A stretch of 64,000 nt of DNA, from NCBI RefSeq assembly GCF_001913705.1, contig NZ_MKQD01000033.1:1-64000 (forward strand), in the 5' to 3' direction. Below are positions 9,535-18,987 of this stretch, in pieces. A program made the position numbers and the translations under genes. Position 1 is the first letter of the stretch; each line of letters begins with the position of its first letter. Below the pieces are notes generated by a model. The model did no database searches. It saw only the letters and a list, made by a program, of their open reading frames with translations, and was not told where the DNA came from. Origin of the DNA: Thalassotalea sp. PP2-459 (GTDB lineage: Bacteria > Pseudomonadota > Gammaproteobacteria > Enterobacterales > Alteromonadaceae).

Positions 9535-10521
9535 ATGCAAGATAATAGACCATTAATTTTAGTTGTTGATGATGAACCTGCCAATTTACGGGTACTGAAA
9601 CAAATTTTACATCAAGATTATCGTTTGGTATTTGCTAAAAGTGGTGAAGAAGCACTTAGATTAGCAGTAAGTAAACAACCAAATTTGATTTTACTTGATA
9701 TTATGATGCCAGACTTGACGGGTTTTGATGTTTGTAAGCAACTAAAAGAAGCAGAGCTTACGAGAAAAATTCCCGTTATATTTGTCACGGCGTTAAATCA
9801 TGAAACAGATGAAACACAAGGTTTTGAGATTGGCGCTGTTGATTACATTACAAAACCAGTCTCATCTGCAGTTGTTAGAGCAAGGGTTGCTACCCATTTA
9901 TCATTAGTGAATGCTGAAGAATTAAAGGAAACGCGTTTACAAATTATTCAACGCTTGGGAAGAGCGTCTGAATTTAAAGATAACGAAACAGGTATGCATG
10001 TGGTTCGTATGAGCCATTACTCAAAAATAATTGCTTTAGCGTATGGGTTCAGTGAAGCTAACGCTGACATGCTTTTACATACTGCACCTATGCATGATGT
10101 TGGCAAAATAGGTATACCAGATCATATCATGCTCAAACCGGGTAAATTAACCGATGAAGAATTTACCATTATGAAAACTCATCCTCAAATAGGCGTTGAA
10201 ATTTTAGGTGAAGATGATTCTGAGTTAATCAGCCTAGCAAAAGTGGTTGCTTTAACCCATCATGAAAAATGGGATGGTAGTGGTTATCCTAACGGATTAA
10301 AAGGTGAAGATATTCCTATAGAAGGGCGTATAGTTGCATTAGCTGATGTATTTGATGCACTAACGAGTAAACGGCCTTATAAAGATGCTTGGAGCATCGA
10401 CAAAACCATGAGCTTTATTAGAGAACAAAGAGGTAAACACTTTGAGCCTAAGCTCGTTGATTTACTGGATCAAGAACTTGATAAAGTACTCGCAATTAAG
10501 CAGCAATATCAAGATGAATAG
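9535..10521 (+). CDS. RpfG-like response regulator with HD-GYP phosphodiesterase domain
   Basis: This is a 328-residue two-domain regulator. The receiver domain (residues ~6-120) carries phospho-acceptor Asp55, an acidic Asp-Asp-Glu pocket near the start and the Lys of Thr-Lys-Pro near residue 106. The HD-GYP domain (~140-325) has the His187-Asp188 metal pair and a full His-His-Glu-x-x-x-Gly-Ser-Gly-Tyr-Pro signature, so it should be an active cyclic-di-GMP phosphodiesterase giving pGpG/GMP. It sits 12 nt after the MHYT hybrid kinase and probably receives phosphate from that kinase's HPt domain. Its stop codon overlaps the start of cutC by 8 nt, so the three genes are probably co-transcribed. 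Confidence 0.93.
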   Translation: MQDNRPLILVVDDEPANLRVLKQILHQDYRLVFAKSGEEALRLAVSKQPNLILLDIMMPDLTGFDVCKQLKEAELTRKIPVIFVTALNHETDETQGFEIGAVDYITKPVSSAVVRARVATHLSLVNAEELKETRLQIIQRLGRASEFKDNETGMHVVRMSHYSKIIALAYGFSEANADMLLHTAPMHDVGKIGIPDHIMLKPGKLTDEEFTIMKTHPQIGVEILGEDDSELISLAKVVALTHHEKWDGSGYPNGLKGEDIPIEGRIVALADVFDALTSKRPYKDAWSIDKTMSFIREQRGKHFEPKLVDLLDQELDKVLAIKQQYQDE

Positions 10522-11224
10522 CATTGAAGTTTGCCTAGATACTGACAATGTAGCCATCTTGGCACAAAATGCGAAGACATGTAACAAAGCAGGTGTCGAT
10601 AGAATCGAATTATGTGCTGATATGCATGTAGATGGCTTGACCCCTAGTGTTGACGCTATCAGAGTCACTCGGCAACATTTTCCAAAGGGCGAACTTTTGG
10701 TAATGATACGCCCTAGAGCGGGGGATTTTAATTATGTTGTCGATGAGCTGATTACAATGAACGAGCAAATCATACAAGCTAAAGAGTGTGGAGCAGATGG
10801 TGTAGTTTTTGGCGTGGTTGATCAACAGCAGCAAATTAACCTAAATGCTTGCCAAATGTTACTCTACACAACAAAAAAGTTATCATTAAAAACAACCTTT
10901 CATCGTGCTTTTGATGCGATATTGGAACGAGAAACCGCACTAGCACAATTAAAGGATTTAGCGTTTGATCGTGTGTTAACGTCTGGTGTTGCCTGGAAAA
11001 CAGAAGGTAATGCACTGGACGGAATTGATAATATCAACCGGTACCTTACACTGGCGGATGAACACATTGAAGTGGTGATAGGTGGAGGCGTCTCGGCCAA
11101 GAACATATCAGCAATTACTAGCTCGCTTTTCCCTGATAGCGCACGTGTTAGCTTCCATAGTTATTCAGGCGTATTAAATAATGGCCTTATTGATGCGTTA
11201 GCTATCAAAAACTTAAAATGCTGA
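10514..11224 (+). CDS. cutC: CutC family copper-homeostasis protein
   Basis: CutC is a TIM-barrel protein linked to copper tolerance; its biochemical activity is unsettled. The 236-residue protein begins Met-Asn-Ser-Ile-Glu-Val-Cys-Leu-Asp and contains the family blocks Asp-Arg-Ile-Glu-Leu-Cys-Ala, Met-Ile-Arg-Pro-Arg-Ala-Gly-Asp-Phe, Thr-Phe-His-Arg-Ala-Phe-Asp and Val-Ile-Gly-Gly-Gly-Val. I chose the ATG at 10514 because the family begins there; the frame stays open upstream to 10442, but that stretch is the HD-GYP coding region in another frame. The 8-nt overlap implies translational coupling. Its linkage to a MHYT sensor is notable because MHYT domains are proposed to hold copper. Confidence 0.9.
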   Translation: MNSIEVCLDTDNVAILAQNAKTCNKAGVDRIELCADMHVDGLTPSVDAIRVTRQHFPKGELLVMIRPRAGDFNYVVDELITMNEQIIQAKECGADGVVFGVVDQQQQINLNACQMLLYTTKKLSLKTTFHRAFDAILERETALAQLKDLAFDRVLTSGVAWKTEGNALDGIDNINRYLTLADEHIEVVIGGGVSAKNISAITSSLFPDSARVSFHSYSGVLNNGLIDALAIKNLKC

Positions 11225-11361
11225 AGCGATTATTTTCTCACAAAAAGCCTTTTACTAACCTGTTATTTACATTATTGTTAGTAATTTAAATACTTTTAAA
11301 GCCATAACGTTTCATTTTTTATCGTGGTAACCTAATCTTTTAATAATTGTAAACATTCGAG

Positions 11362-11763
11362 ATGATTGAACAAAGAGTTAACCGAAGTATTTGCCACGCC
11401 TCTATCGGCACAAATGATTTACAGCGAGCGAAAACGTTTTATCAACCGATATTAGCTGTTTTAGGTATAAAGTTAGTGAGTTCATATGAACATGCTATCG
11501 CCTTTGGTAAAGGGTACCCAGAGTTTTGGGTGCAACAACCCTTTGATAAAAAACTGGCGTCACCTGGTAATGGTGTTCACTTTGGCTTTGTAGCAACATC
11601 AATGGAACAAGTTGATCAATTTTACGATTTAGCGTTGTCCTTAGGTGGTAAGTGTAACGGTAAACCGGGCGGTAGAACTGAATATGGTGAACCATATTAT
11701 GGTTGTTTCATCATTGACCATGATAGTAATAAAATAGAAGCAAGTTATTGGCGACTTAGTTAA
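11362..11763 (+). CDS. VOC family (glyoxalase/bleomycin-resistance-like) protein
   Basis: This 133-residue single-domain protein has the vicinal-oxygen-chelate fold. His14 in Cys-His-Ala-Ser-Ile-Gly and a C-terminal Lys-Ile-Glu-Ala-Ser-Tyr-Trp block supply typical metal ligands, and Asp-Leu-Gln-Arg-Ala-Lys-Thr-Phe-Tyr is the usual first helix. The family includes glyoxalase I, dioxygenases and antibiotic-binding proteins, so the substrate cannot be assigned. It stands alone, 137 nt after cutC and 110 nt before a diguanylate cyclase. Confidence 0.82.
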   Translation: MIEQRVNRSICHASIGTNDLQRAKTFYQPILAVLGIKLVSSYEHAIAFGKGYPEFWVQQPFDKKLASPGNGVHFGFVATSMEQVDQFYDLALSLGGKCNGKPGGRTEYGEPYYGCFIIDHDSNKIEASYWRLS

Positions 11764-11873
11764 CAAGTTTGCCTGTTAAATGAATATGTAAGATATATCG
11801 ATTTAAACATTAACAACCGATGTTATTTCAGGTTAATATTTTTCCACCGTGTTATCTGTGTAAGGAAATTTAG

Positions 11874-13802
11874 TTGTCTAATAAATTTACATTTAACTAT
11901 GTCAAAATTAGCTACTTAGTTTTCTTTTTGTTTTTGTTAAATATTTGTGAAGTAGTTGCAAGTGAAGTGTTAAATAAGGCTCGATTCGACCAGTTCGTTG
12001 CAGAGATTGAACAATTAAAAGATAACAACCCTAGCAAAGCATTTCATGAACTTGAAAAGCAAATTATACATATACATTTGCTTTCTATAGAACAACAATT
12101 AGTTTTTTATAAGTTACAAACTGAACTTTTTGTAGAGCAGGCGCGTTATCAACAAGCGCAAGAGATTGCTGATGAAGCATTAAAGCTTGCCAGAGAATTA
12201 TCAACCCCTAGTATTGTTACAACTGAACTTTTATATGCCCGAGGTTTTTCTCATGAAAGTTTAGGAGATTACACCAGTGCAAGGGAAGATTATTTAAATG
12301 GTTTTGAAATTGCCAACTCACTAAAAAATCAAAAGTTTGTCGCCACAGGGTTAATTAATCTTGGCGCACTAGATTATCTTATGGAAAAGTTTGATCGTGC
12401 ATTAATTATGTTTAATGATGCTTTAGCCATTGCTAACAAAATTCAAGATAGTGAATTATTAGGCTTTATTAATACTGAATTAGGTATTCTTTATGATTAT
12501 CTCAATCAAAAAGAAAAATCATTAACTTTTTATCAGAAAGCAAAACAGCATTACCTTGACGCCGGTAAAAACCAATATGCATATAATACCATGCGCAATA
12601 TTGCACAACATTATTCATCTATTGAACAATATGAAAAAGCTATAGAAGCATATAAAGAAGTATTAGCTGACATTGATAAAATTAGTAATAACGAACTAAT
12701 TGCTTCAGTTTATGTAGGTTTAGCATGGGCACACGCCAGAAAGAAAAATAAAAACCCAGAAGCATCGTATCAATATATGCGCATGGCAAGTAATTATATA
12801 GAAGATGCAGAACAAGCAGATATTCCAATTAATCATGCTTTAAACCAAGCGTATTTATTTTTTGAACTTGCACGGTTTGAAGATGCACTCTTAGCCTTGG
12901 ATAAGGCAAGTGAATACATGGAGCCTTACCAAAACAGTAATCATAGGGCAGTAGCTAATAACGCCAAACTTGATTTGTTATATCTAAAAGGTGAATTACA
13001 TTACCAGTTAAAGCAGTATAAAAAAGCAAGCGATGCTCAAAATGCATTGATTGAATTTGTGACACACTTACTTAAAAAAAGTAATGTTGATGAAGTAGAA
13101 GATTTACGTATGCGCTATGAAAGCCAACAAGCTGATATAGAAAAGCAACTGTTACAACAAAAAGAAAGTGTGCAGGCATTGATGTTGAGTGAAACTCAAC
13201 GAACAGTAGAAAGCCGTCAATGGTTCATTGTGTTTTTTGGTATCGTGGCATTAATGTTAGGCTGGATATTAATTAAAATAGCATCAGGTCAGCGTAAACT
13301 GTTACATGCCACTCGAACAGACTCTTTAACAGGCGTAGCTAATCGTCGCCATATTATTGAGCAAGTAGAGAAAGCGTTTCTTGCCGCTACACAACAAGGT
13401 ACGCCACTTAGTCTGTTTATGGTGGATGTTGATGACTTTAAAAAAATCAATGATCAATGCGGGCATAAAGTTGGTGATCAAGTACTTACAAGAATCGCAT
13501 TAATTGGTCAAGCGTTAATGCGTGAAACCGATACTTTTGGCCGTTATGGTGGTGAAGAGTTTATTGCTGTGTTACCTGGTGTAGCCTCTACACAAGTAAA
13601 TACTATTGCTGAACGTTTACGAAAACAAGTGGCAGAAAGTAGATGGAAACACAACAGCTCAGCTACCGTTACTTTAAGTATTGGCGTGGTAAGTTTAAAC
13701 CAAGGCAATTATACTAGTAGCCAAGCATTACTGAAAAAAGCTGATCAGTTGCTCTATAAAGCAAAACATCAAGGGAAGGATAAGGTGTTTTGCGATGAGT
13801 AA
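11874..13802 (+). CDS. TPR-containing membrane diguanylate cyclase
   Basis: This 642-residue protein makes cyclic di-GMP. It has an N-terminal signal peptide (residues ~1-29), a periplasmic array of tetratricopeptide-like helices (~50-400), a Gln-rich coiled coil, one transmembrane helix (~447-467) and a cytoplasmic GGDEF domain (~478-640). The catalytic loop is Gly-Gly-Glu-Glu-Phe at 559-563. A product-inhibition I-site, Arg-Glu-Thr-Asp, lies at 550-553, exactly five residues upstream. Translation probably starts at TTG 11874, which has AAGGA 7 nt upstream; no ATG fits. Its 3' end overlaps the next cyclase by 8 nt. The TPR array suggests that a periplasmic protein or peptide signal is sensed. 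Confidence 0.92.
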   Translation: MSNKFTFNYVKISYLVFFLFLLNICEVVASEVLNKARFDQFVAEIEQLKDNNPSKAFHELEKQIIHIHLLSIEQQLVFYKLQTELFVEQARYQQAQEIADEALKLARELSTPSIVTTELLYARGFSHESLGDYTSAREDYLNGFEIANSLKNQKFVATGLINLGALDYLMEKFDRALIMFNDALAIANKIQDSELLGFINTELGILYDYLNQKEKSLTFYQKAKQHYLDAGKNQYAYNTMRNIAQHYSSIEQYEKAIEAYKEVLADIDKISNNELIASVYVGLAWAHARKKNKNPEASYQYMRMASNYIEDAEQADIPINHALNQAYLFFELARFEDALLALDKASEYMEPYQNSNHRAVANNAKLDLLYLKGELHYQLKQYKKASDAQNALIEFVTHLLKKSNVDEVEDLRMRYESQQADIEKQLLQQKESVQALMLSETQRTVESRQWFIVFFGIVALMLGWILIKIASGQRKLLHATRTDSLTGVANRRHIIEQVEKAFLAATQQGTPLSLFMVDVDDFKKINDQCGHKVGDQVLTRIALIGQALMRETDTFGRYGGEEFIAVLPGVASTQVNTIAERLRKQVAESRWKHNSSATVTLSIGVVSLNQGNYTSSQALLKKADQLLYKAKHQGKDKVFCDE

Positions 13803-14994
13803 CCTGCATAGTTATTATCTTCTCTTGTTATTTTTTTTCAGTACTAACATTGAAGCATCTCAACAAGAACCTAGCGAAAGCAAGCTGCTTACTCAGCAGC
13901 AAACATTGCCTGTTGATGACCGAATTATCGATTTAGTTGAAAAAGTGCGGAAAAAAGAGGGTGATATAACGACAATTTTTCAACGATTACAGTCACAAGA
14001 AAGCACCTTCAATATTGCAGAAAAGTATTTGATGCTAATGATCAGTGCTTATATTCATAAGCAAGAAGGTGCATTAGCGCTCAGTGTCACAGAATTAACA
14101 CAAGCACTTTCATTTGAGGAGAGAATGGATACCGCTCAACTCAATACTGAAAATTTTTCACATATTCATTTATTGCTAGCTGAAATTTATCAAATTCAAG
14201 GGCAATATAAACTTGCGTATGATGAAAAAAAACATTACTTAGAAAAAAGAAAAAAGAACCGATCAGTATTACAAAAAATACGTTTAGCGAGCTTGAATGA
14301 AAAATACGCGACTGATTTGAAAATCAAAGAAAATGAGTTACTCGAAAACGAACAAAAGCTAAAGTCACTTCAATTGGCTGAAGCAACAAAGCGGCGCGAA
14401 TCACAACAACGTAACTTAGCAATTTTAATGGTAACCGCTTTAATTATTTTAGTGTTACTTATTAGACAGCTAAAAATAAGGGCAACCCTAAAGTACCTTG
14501 CAAAAACGGATAGTTTGACTGGATTATATAATCGCCGTGTATTGTTTACACAAGGTGTATTACTTTTACAAGAGCACCAACAAAGGCAAATCCCGCTCAG
14601 TGTAATGATGCTTGATATTGATCATTTCAAATATATAAATGATACCTATGGACATGATGTCGGAGATAAAGTGATTATTGCTGTGGCTAATTTGGGAAAA
14701 GAAACATTGAGAGCCAAAGATATTTTTTCACGAATTGGTGGTGAAGAGTATGCCATTATTTTACCACATACCGAATTAAAAGAAGCCAAAGCAATAGCTG
14801 AACGATTGAGAGAAAAGGTACAGCAACACGTCTTTGAATTAGAAGATAAAACGACTGAAAATTTTAACGTAACTATCAGTATCGGTGTAGCAACTCTATC
14901 TTCTGAGAATACAGACTTTGATCAGCTATTGCATGCAGCAGATGAAGCAATGTATCGAGCTAAAACCTCAGGCCGTAATCAAGTTTGTCAATGA
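13795..14994 (+). CDS. Membrane diguanylate cyclase, second of a tandem pair
   Basis: This is a 399-residue paralogue-like partner of the preceding cyclase. It has a signal peptide (~1-22), a shorter helical periplasmic region (~30-170) with weak TPR character, a charged coiled coil, one membrane helix (~204-222) and a GGDEF domain (~235-398). The active-site loop is Gly-Gly-Glu-Glu-Tyr at 315-319, and an I-site Arg-Ala-Lys-Asp lies at 306-309, so it should be active and feedback-inhibited. The ATG lies inside the end of the previous gene (8-nt overlap), pointing to coupled translation. A hairpin terminator follows. Confidence 0.91.
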   Translation: MSNLHSYYLLLLFFFSTNIEASQQEPSESKLLTQQQTLPVDDRIIDLVEKVRKKEGDITTIFQRLQSQESTFNIAEKYLMLMISAYIHKQEGALALSVTELTQALSFEERMDTAQLNTENFSHIHLLLAEIYQIQGQYKLAYDEKKHYLEKRKKNRSVLQKIRLASLNEKYATDLKIKENELLENEQKLKSLQLAEATKRRESQQRNLAILMVTALIILVLLIRQLKIRATLKYLAKTDSLTGLYNRRVLFTQGVLLLQEHQQRQIPLSVMMLDIDHFKYINDTYGHDVGDKVIIAVANLGKETLRAKDIFSRIGGEEYAIILPHTELKEAKAIAERLREKVQQHVFELEDKTTENFNVTISIGVATLSSENTDFDQLLHAADEAMYRAKTSGRNQVCQ

Positions 14995-15031
14995 TTAATG
15001 AACCAAGATAATCCCTAGACCGATAGCGAAT

Positions 15032-15076
15032 AAACAGTTTGCTGTATTTCAAAATATATACAACAAACAGTTTTTT
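15032..15076 (+). terminator. Terminator after the tandem diguanylate cyclases
   Basis: A 16-bp stem (15032-15047 with 15058-15073) with one mismatch and one G-U pair encloses a 10-nt loop and runs into six T residues. It starts 38 nt after the second cyclase stop codon and separates that operon from parC. Confidence 0.75.
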
Positions 15077-15214
15077 CCAGTGCAATAATTCGCTAAGCTA
15101 CAAAGGAGAGTTGAAGTTATGTAGCAACTTAACTTTTTTAAGAAGAAAAAAACAATATACGAGTAATTATTGCTATTGATACATAAAATCGTTAGCAAAT
15201 TTTGGGAAAGATGA

Positions 15215-17521
15215 ATGTCTGATGCGCTTGATTATAGTTTAGACGGAATAGAACAACGTCCGTTAAGACAGTTTACTGAAGAAGCTTACTTAAATTATTC
15301 CATGTATGTCATCATGGATCGTGCATTGCCACATATTGGCGATGGCCTGAAACCAGTACAGCGTAGAATCGTATACGCAATGTCAGAGCTAGGTTTGTCA
15401 GCCGTTGCTAAATACAAAAAATCGGCGAGAACCGTCGGTGATGTGTTAGGTAAGTTTCACCCTCATGGTGACTCTGCGTGTTATGAAGCCATGGTGTTAA
15501 TGGCTCAACCATTCTCATACCGTTATCCATTAGTGGATGGTCAAGGTAACTGGGGGGCTCCAGATGATCCTAAGTCATTTGCCGCTATGCGATATACCGA
15601 AGCACGGCTTTCACGATTTAGTGAGGTACTATTAGCTGAGTTGGGACAGGGTACGGTAGATTGGGTGCCTAACTTTGACGGTACGATGAAAGAGCCTAAA
15701 ACTTTACCTGCGCGTTTACCTCATATCTTGTTAAATGGTATTACAGGGATTGCGGTAGGTATGGCGACCGATATTCCTCCTCATAATGTTCGTGAAATAT
15801 CTAGTGCTTGTGTGCAACTCCTTGAAGCCCCTAAAACAGAGTTACATGAATTACTTGAACACGTAAAAGGTCCTGATTATCCAACTGACGCAGAAATTAT
15901 AACGCCTAAATCTGACATTGAAAAAATTTATCAGACAGGTCGCGGAAGTATAAAAATGCGGGCTGTTTATGATATTGAACACGGTGAAGTTGTGATCACC
16001 GCATTGCCTCATCAAGCTTCGGGCGGAAAAGTTTTAGAGCAAATAGCAGCTCAAATGACAGCAAAAAAACTACCGATGGTTGTTGATCTACGTGATGAAT
16101 CAGATCATGAAAATCCAGTACGCCTCGTTGTGGTGCCGCGCTCTAATCGTGTTGATATTGAACAGTTAATGCAACATTTATTTGCGACGACTGATCTAGA
16201 AAAAAATTACCGTGTTAACCTCAACATGATTGGTTTAGACGGTAAGCCTGCGGTTAAAAACTTACGTGATATTTTGTCAGAGTGGCTAGTGTATAGGCGT
16301 GATACCGTCACCAGAAGATTACAGTACCGTTTAGACAAAGTCTTAGCAAGGTTACACTTGCTTGAAGGTTTATTAATAGCGTATTTAAATATCGATGAAG
16401 TTATTGAGATCATTAGAAACTTTGATGATCCAAAAGCTGAGTTGATTTCCCGTTTTTCGCTATCTGAGCGTCAAGCAGAAGCGATTTTGGAGATTAAACT
16501 ACGTCAACTTGCTAAATTAGAAGAAGTTAAAATAAAAGCAGAACAAGACGAACTCAACAAAGAACGAGAATATTTAGAGAAAACGCTTAATTCTAAAGCG
16601 AGAATGAATACGTTATTGAAAAAAGAAATTCTTGCTGCTGCTGAAAAATATGGGGATGAACGACGTTCAACAATTGTTGAGCGTACAGAAGCTAAAGCCC
16701 TGTCAGAAAAAGATTTAGTACCAAGTGAACCTGTCACTGTTGTGATTTCAGAAAAGGGCTGGGCGAGGTGTGCAAAAGGTCATGATATTGACCCTCAGGC
16801 GATGAGCTATAAAGCTGGTGATACCTTCTTGTGTTCTGCCCGCGGTAGAAGTAACCGTCCAGTGGTCTTCATAGATTCAACAGGGCGTGCATATGCAACA
16901 GATGCCCATTCTTTGCCTACAGCACGTAGTCAAGGAGAGCCGTTAACCGGTCGTTTTAACCTACCAACAGGTGAAAATTTTGAACAAACTGTTATGGCTG
17001 ATGACGAGAGTAGTTATTTGCTAAGTAGCGATGCTGGTTATGGCTTTGTCGGTAAATTTTCTGACATGGTAAGCCGGAATAAAAATGGTAAAGCCCTGTT
17101 AAGTTTACCAAGTAATGCCAAGGTTTTAACACCTAAGCCTATTGATAACTTCGAGTCTTCTTTAGTGCTAACCATTACATCTGAAGGCCGTATGTTGGTT
17201 TTTCCAGTGAAAGATTTACCGGTATTAAGTAAAGGTAAAGGCAATAAAATTATAAATATTGCTTCAGCGCGTGCTAAAGCAAGAGAAGAGTTTGTCACCC
17301 TCATTGAAATTATTGCAGAAGGCGACGCTGTAACGCTTCACGCTGGTAAGCGTAAATTAACCTTAAAAGCCACCGATATTACCCATTACCGTGGAGAAAG
17401 AGGTCGTCGAGGCAATAAACTGCCAAGAGGTTTACAACGTGTTGATCGCATCGATATTGAATCGGTTCATGTGGGATCAGAAATTGAAGGATCAGAGCAT
17501 ATAGATATTGAAGGCTCATAA
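15215..17521 (+). CDS. parC: DNA topoisomerase IV subunit A
   Basis: ParC is the DNA-cleaving subunit of topoisomerase IV. The 768-residue protein has the winged-helix cleavage domain with catalytic Tyr127 in Ala-Met-Arg-Tyr-Thr-Glu, a coiled-coil tower and a C-terminal beta-pinwheel region that lacks a GyrA box, which fits ParC rather than GyrA. The quinolone-resistance-determining region reads Gly-Asp-Ser87-Ala-Cys-Tyr-Glu91, the unmutated form at both positions that usually change in resistant strains. It begins at ATG 15215 about 220 nt after the cyclase operon, so it probably has its own promoter. Confidence 0.96.
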   Translation: MSDALDYSLDGIEQRPLRQFTEEAYLNYSMYVIMDRALPHIGDGLKPVQRRIVYAMSELGLSAVAKYKKSARTVGDVLGKFHPHGDSACYEAMVLMAQPFSYRYPLVDGQGNWGAPDDPKSFAAMRYTEARLSRFSEVLLAELGQGTVDWVPNFDGTMKEPKTLPARLPHILLNGITGIAVGMATDIPPHNVREISSACVQLLEAPKTELHELLEHVKGPDYPTDAEIITPKSDIEKIYQTGRGSIKMRAVYDIEHGEVVITALPHQASGGKVLEQIAAQMTAKKLPMVVDLRDESDHENPVRLVVVPRSNRVDIEQLMQHLFATTDLEKNYRVNLNMIGLDGKPAVKNLRDILSEWLVYRRDTVTRRLQYRLDKVLARLHLLEGLLIAYLNIDEVIEIIRNFDDPKAELISRFSLSERQAEAILEIKLRQLAKLEEVKIKAEQDELNKEREYLEKTLNSKARMNTLLKKEILAAAEKYGDERRSTIVERTEAKALSEKDLVPSEPVTVVISEKGWARCAKGHDIDPQAMSYKAGDTFLCSARGRSNRPVVFIDSTGRAYATDAHSLPTARSQGEPLTGRFNLPTGENFEQTVMADDESSYLLSSDAGYGFVGKFSDMVSRNKNGKALLSLPSNAKVLTPKPIDNFESSLVLTITSEGRMLVFPVKDLPVLSKGKGNKIINIASARAKAREEFVTLIEIIAEGDAVTLHAGKRKLTLKATDITHYRGERGRRGNKLPRGLQRVDRIDIESVHVGSEIEGSEHIDIEGS

Positions 17522-17613
17522 GAGAGATTTTTCGTAAAACAAGAATAAAGGTGCTGTTTTTGTCATAAAAATGTCACACATAGCACCTACTATGCACTGG
17601 TAAGGAGATTCTA

Positions 17614-18387
17614 GTGTATAGAGAAATTGAAAAAATAATTAATAACAAAGCGGTAAGTACTGTTTTTCAGCCGATCTTTGATGTTCAAAATAAATCCATC
17701 CTAGGATACGAAGCGTTAACGCGAGGCCCTAAAGATAGCGCATTGCATTCTCCAGATCGTTTATTCCAATGCGCAACTGATTTAGGATTGTTATCTGAAC
17801 TTGAAATTATTTGCCGTGATATTGCTATCAAAAAGTTTGTTCAGCTAGGGCTTAAAGGAAAGCTATTTCTTAATATCAGTCCATTAGTACTCCTTGATAA
17901 GGCTCACCCTCAAGGAGAAACAATAAAGTTAGTTGAATTAGCAGGGTTAAATTGTCACCAAATTGTTATTGAGTTAAGTGAGAAGTATCCCTACCCGAAT
18001 GCAACGATGTTGAAACAAGCATTAGAAAAATACCGTCAATTTGGCTTTGATGTGGCCATTGATGATCTAGGTGCTGGCTATTCTGGTTTAAAAATGTGGA
18101 GCTTATTGCGACCTAACATTGTAAAAGTTGATCGTTATTTTGTTGAAAATTGCCATCAAGATAGCTTTAAACGAAAGTTTCTAACTGCTATTTTTGAGCT
18201 AGCAAAGTCTGCTAACGCAGAAGTTATTGTAGAAGGAATTGAAAACCATCAAGAGTTCACTCTTTTACGTAGCTTAGGCATGCGTTTTGCTCAAGGATAC
18301 TACCTTGCTATGCCTGCTAGTGAGCCTAGTCAAGTCTATCCCCCATGGTTACTTAGTGGTAATTTATATCAACTGAGTGCCTTATAA
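17614..18387 (+). CDS. Stand-alone EAL-domain cyclic-di-GMP phosphodiesterase
   Basis: This 257-residue protein is almost only an EAL domain, with no sensor or membrane part. The signature Glu-Ala-Leu-Thr-Arg is present near residue 33. The other metal and catalytic positions can be followed: Asn-Ile-Ser in the Asn strand, Glu-Leu-Ser, Asp-Asp-Leu-Gly-Ala-Gly-Tyr near 149-155, Lys-Val-Asp and Glu-Gly-Ile-Glu. It should therefore linearise cyclic di-GMP to pGpG. Translation starts at GTG 17614, chosen because AAGGAG lies 6 nt upstream. It follows parC and overlaps the convergent downstream gene by 19 nt. Confidence 0.92.
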   Translation: MYREIEKIINNKAVSTVFQPIFDVQNKSILGYEALTRGPKDSALHSPDRLFQCATDLGLLSELEIICRDIAIKKFVQLGLKGKLFLNISPLVLLDKAHPQGETIKLVELAGLNCHQIVIELSEKYPYPNATMLKQALEKYRQFGFDVAIDDLGAGYSGLKMWSLLRPNIVKVDRYFVENCHQDSFKRKFLTAIFELAKSANAEVIVEGIENHQEFTLLRSLGMRFAQGYYLAMPASEPSQVYPPWLLSGNLYQLSAL

Positions 18388-18923
18388 AAATCAGGAAACG
18401 ATTGTTTCAGCAGCTGGCATAAATAAGTGATTTTTTCATTAGTCAGTTGCCGATAGTCGAAATAAGGGCAAATGATTAACTGTTGCTCACTTTTTATAGC
18501 AAAGTCTTCACTTAACCAAAAACATCGTTCAGTTAGTGATAGTTTCTTTGCATATCCTTTGCCCATTACAATATGAATAGCGTCACTTTTGTTAATGTTG
18601 CGTTTTAACTGCTCAGCTGAGCATGAAAGCCAAAGACATAACGATGATCCCACTTGTAATAATTGTTTATCACGGAATTGTTGCCAATTTTCAAAAGAGC
18701 GAGCTTCATCAGTCGATAATTCATAGATAAACTTTGCATACACGTTAAACACTTTTCGCCAGCCATTGCCGGCTTGTTGGCCAATGGCGTTAATCTCATT
18801 CATGTCCATAAAGCGGCAAGTAGTTTGCTCAAGATATTTATCAATATTAGGTGTTGATTCTACATAAACATTTATTGCGGCGTTTTTATTGCCAAGGCCT
18901 TTAATAACTAACTCCGTTAACAA
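18369..18923 (-). CDS. Uncharacterised protein, possibly DUF6942 family
   Basis: I do not firmly recognise this 184-residue soluble protein; it recalls an uncharacterised Alteromonadales family listed as DUF6942. Visible features are an N-terminal Asn-Val-Tyr-Val-Glu-Ser strand, a Trp-Arg-Lys-Val-Phe-Asn-Val-Tyr-Ala-Lys-Phe block, Ile-His-Ile-Val-Met-Gly-Lys-Gly-Tyr, and a C-terminal Cys-Pro-Tyr-Phe-Asp-Tyr-Arg-Gln-Leu-Thr. There are no membrane segments. The start is uncertain: the open frame begins at a TTG without a ribosome-binding site, while a GGAG lies inside codons 3-5, so translation may start a few codons later, possibly at a rare codon. It is convergent with the EAL gene. Confidence 0.7.
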   Translation of the reverse strand: MLTELVIKGLGNKNAAINVYVESTPNIDKYLEQTTCRFMDMNEINAIGQQAGNGWRKVFNVYAKFIYELSTDEARSFENWQQFRDKQLLQVGSSLCLWLSCSAEQLKRNINKSDAIHIVMGKGYAKKLSLTERCFWLSEDFAIKSEQQLIICPYFDYRQLTNEKITYLCQLLKQSFPDFYKALS

Positions 18924-18944
18924 TTAATAATTAATAATTAATAA

Positions 18945-18968
18945 AAAACCCAGTCGAAACTGGGTTTT
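18945..18968 (-). terminator. Terminator of the DUF3545 gene (UUCG tetraloop)
   Basis: On the minus strand a 10-bp stem closes a TTCG tetraloop, and the T-rich arm continues into six T residues. It lies 20 nt beyond the DUF3545 stop codon. Just beyond, a 7-bp unit (ATTAATA) is repeated three times at 18923-18943. Confidence 0.85.
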
Positions 18969-18987
18969 GTGTAATGGCTTGTGTTCG

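Noticed and set aside
10442-10513. An N-terminal extension of CutC
   Set aside because: It is the HD-GYP gene read in another frame; CutC proteins begin at the ATG at 10514.
18923-18943. Triple ATTAATA repeat as a CRISPR-like or variable repeat
   Set aside because: Only three 7-bp units in AT-rich spacer DNA, with no spacers and no associated genes.
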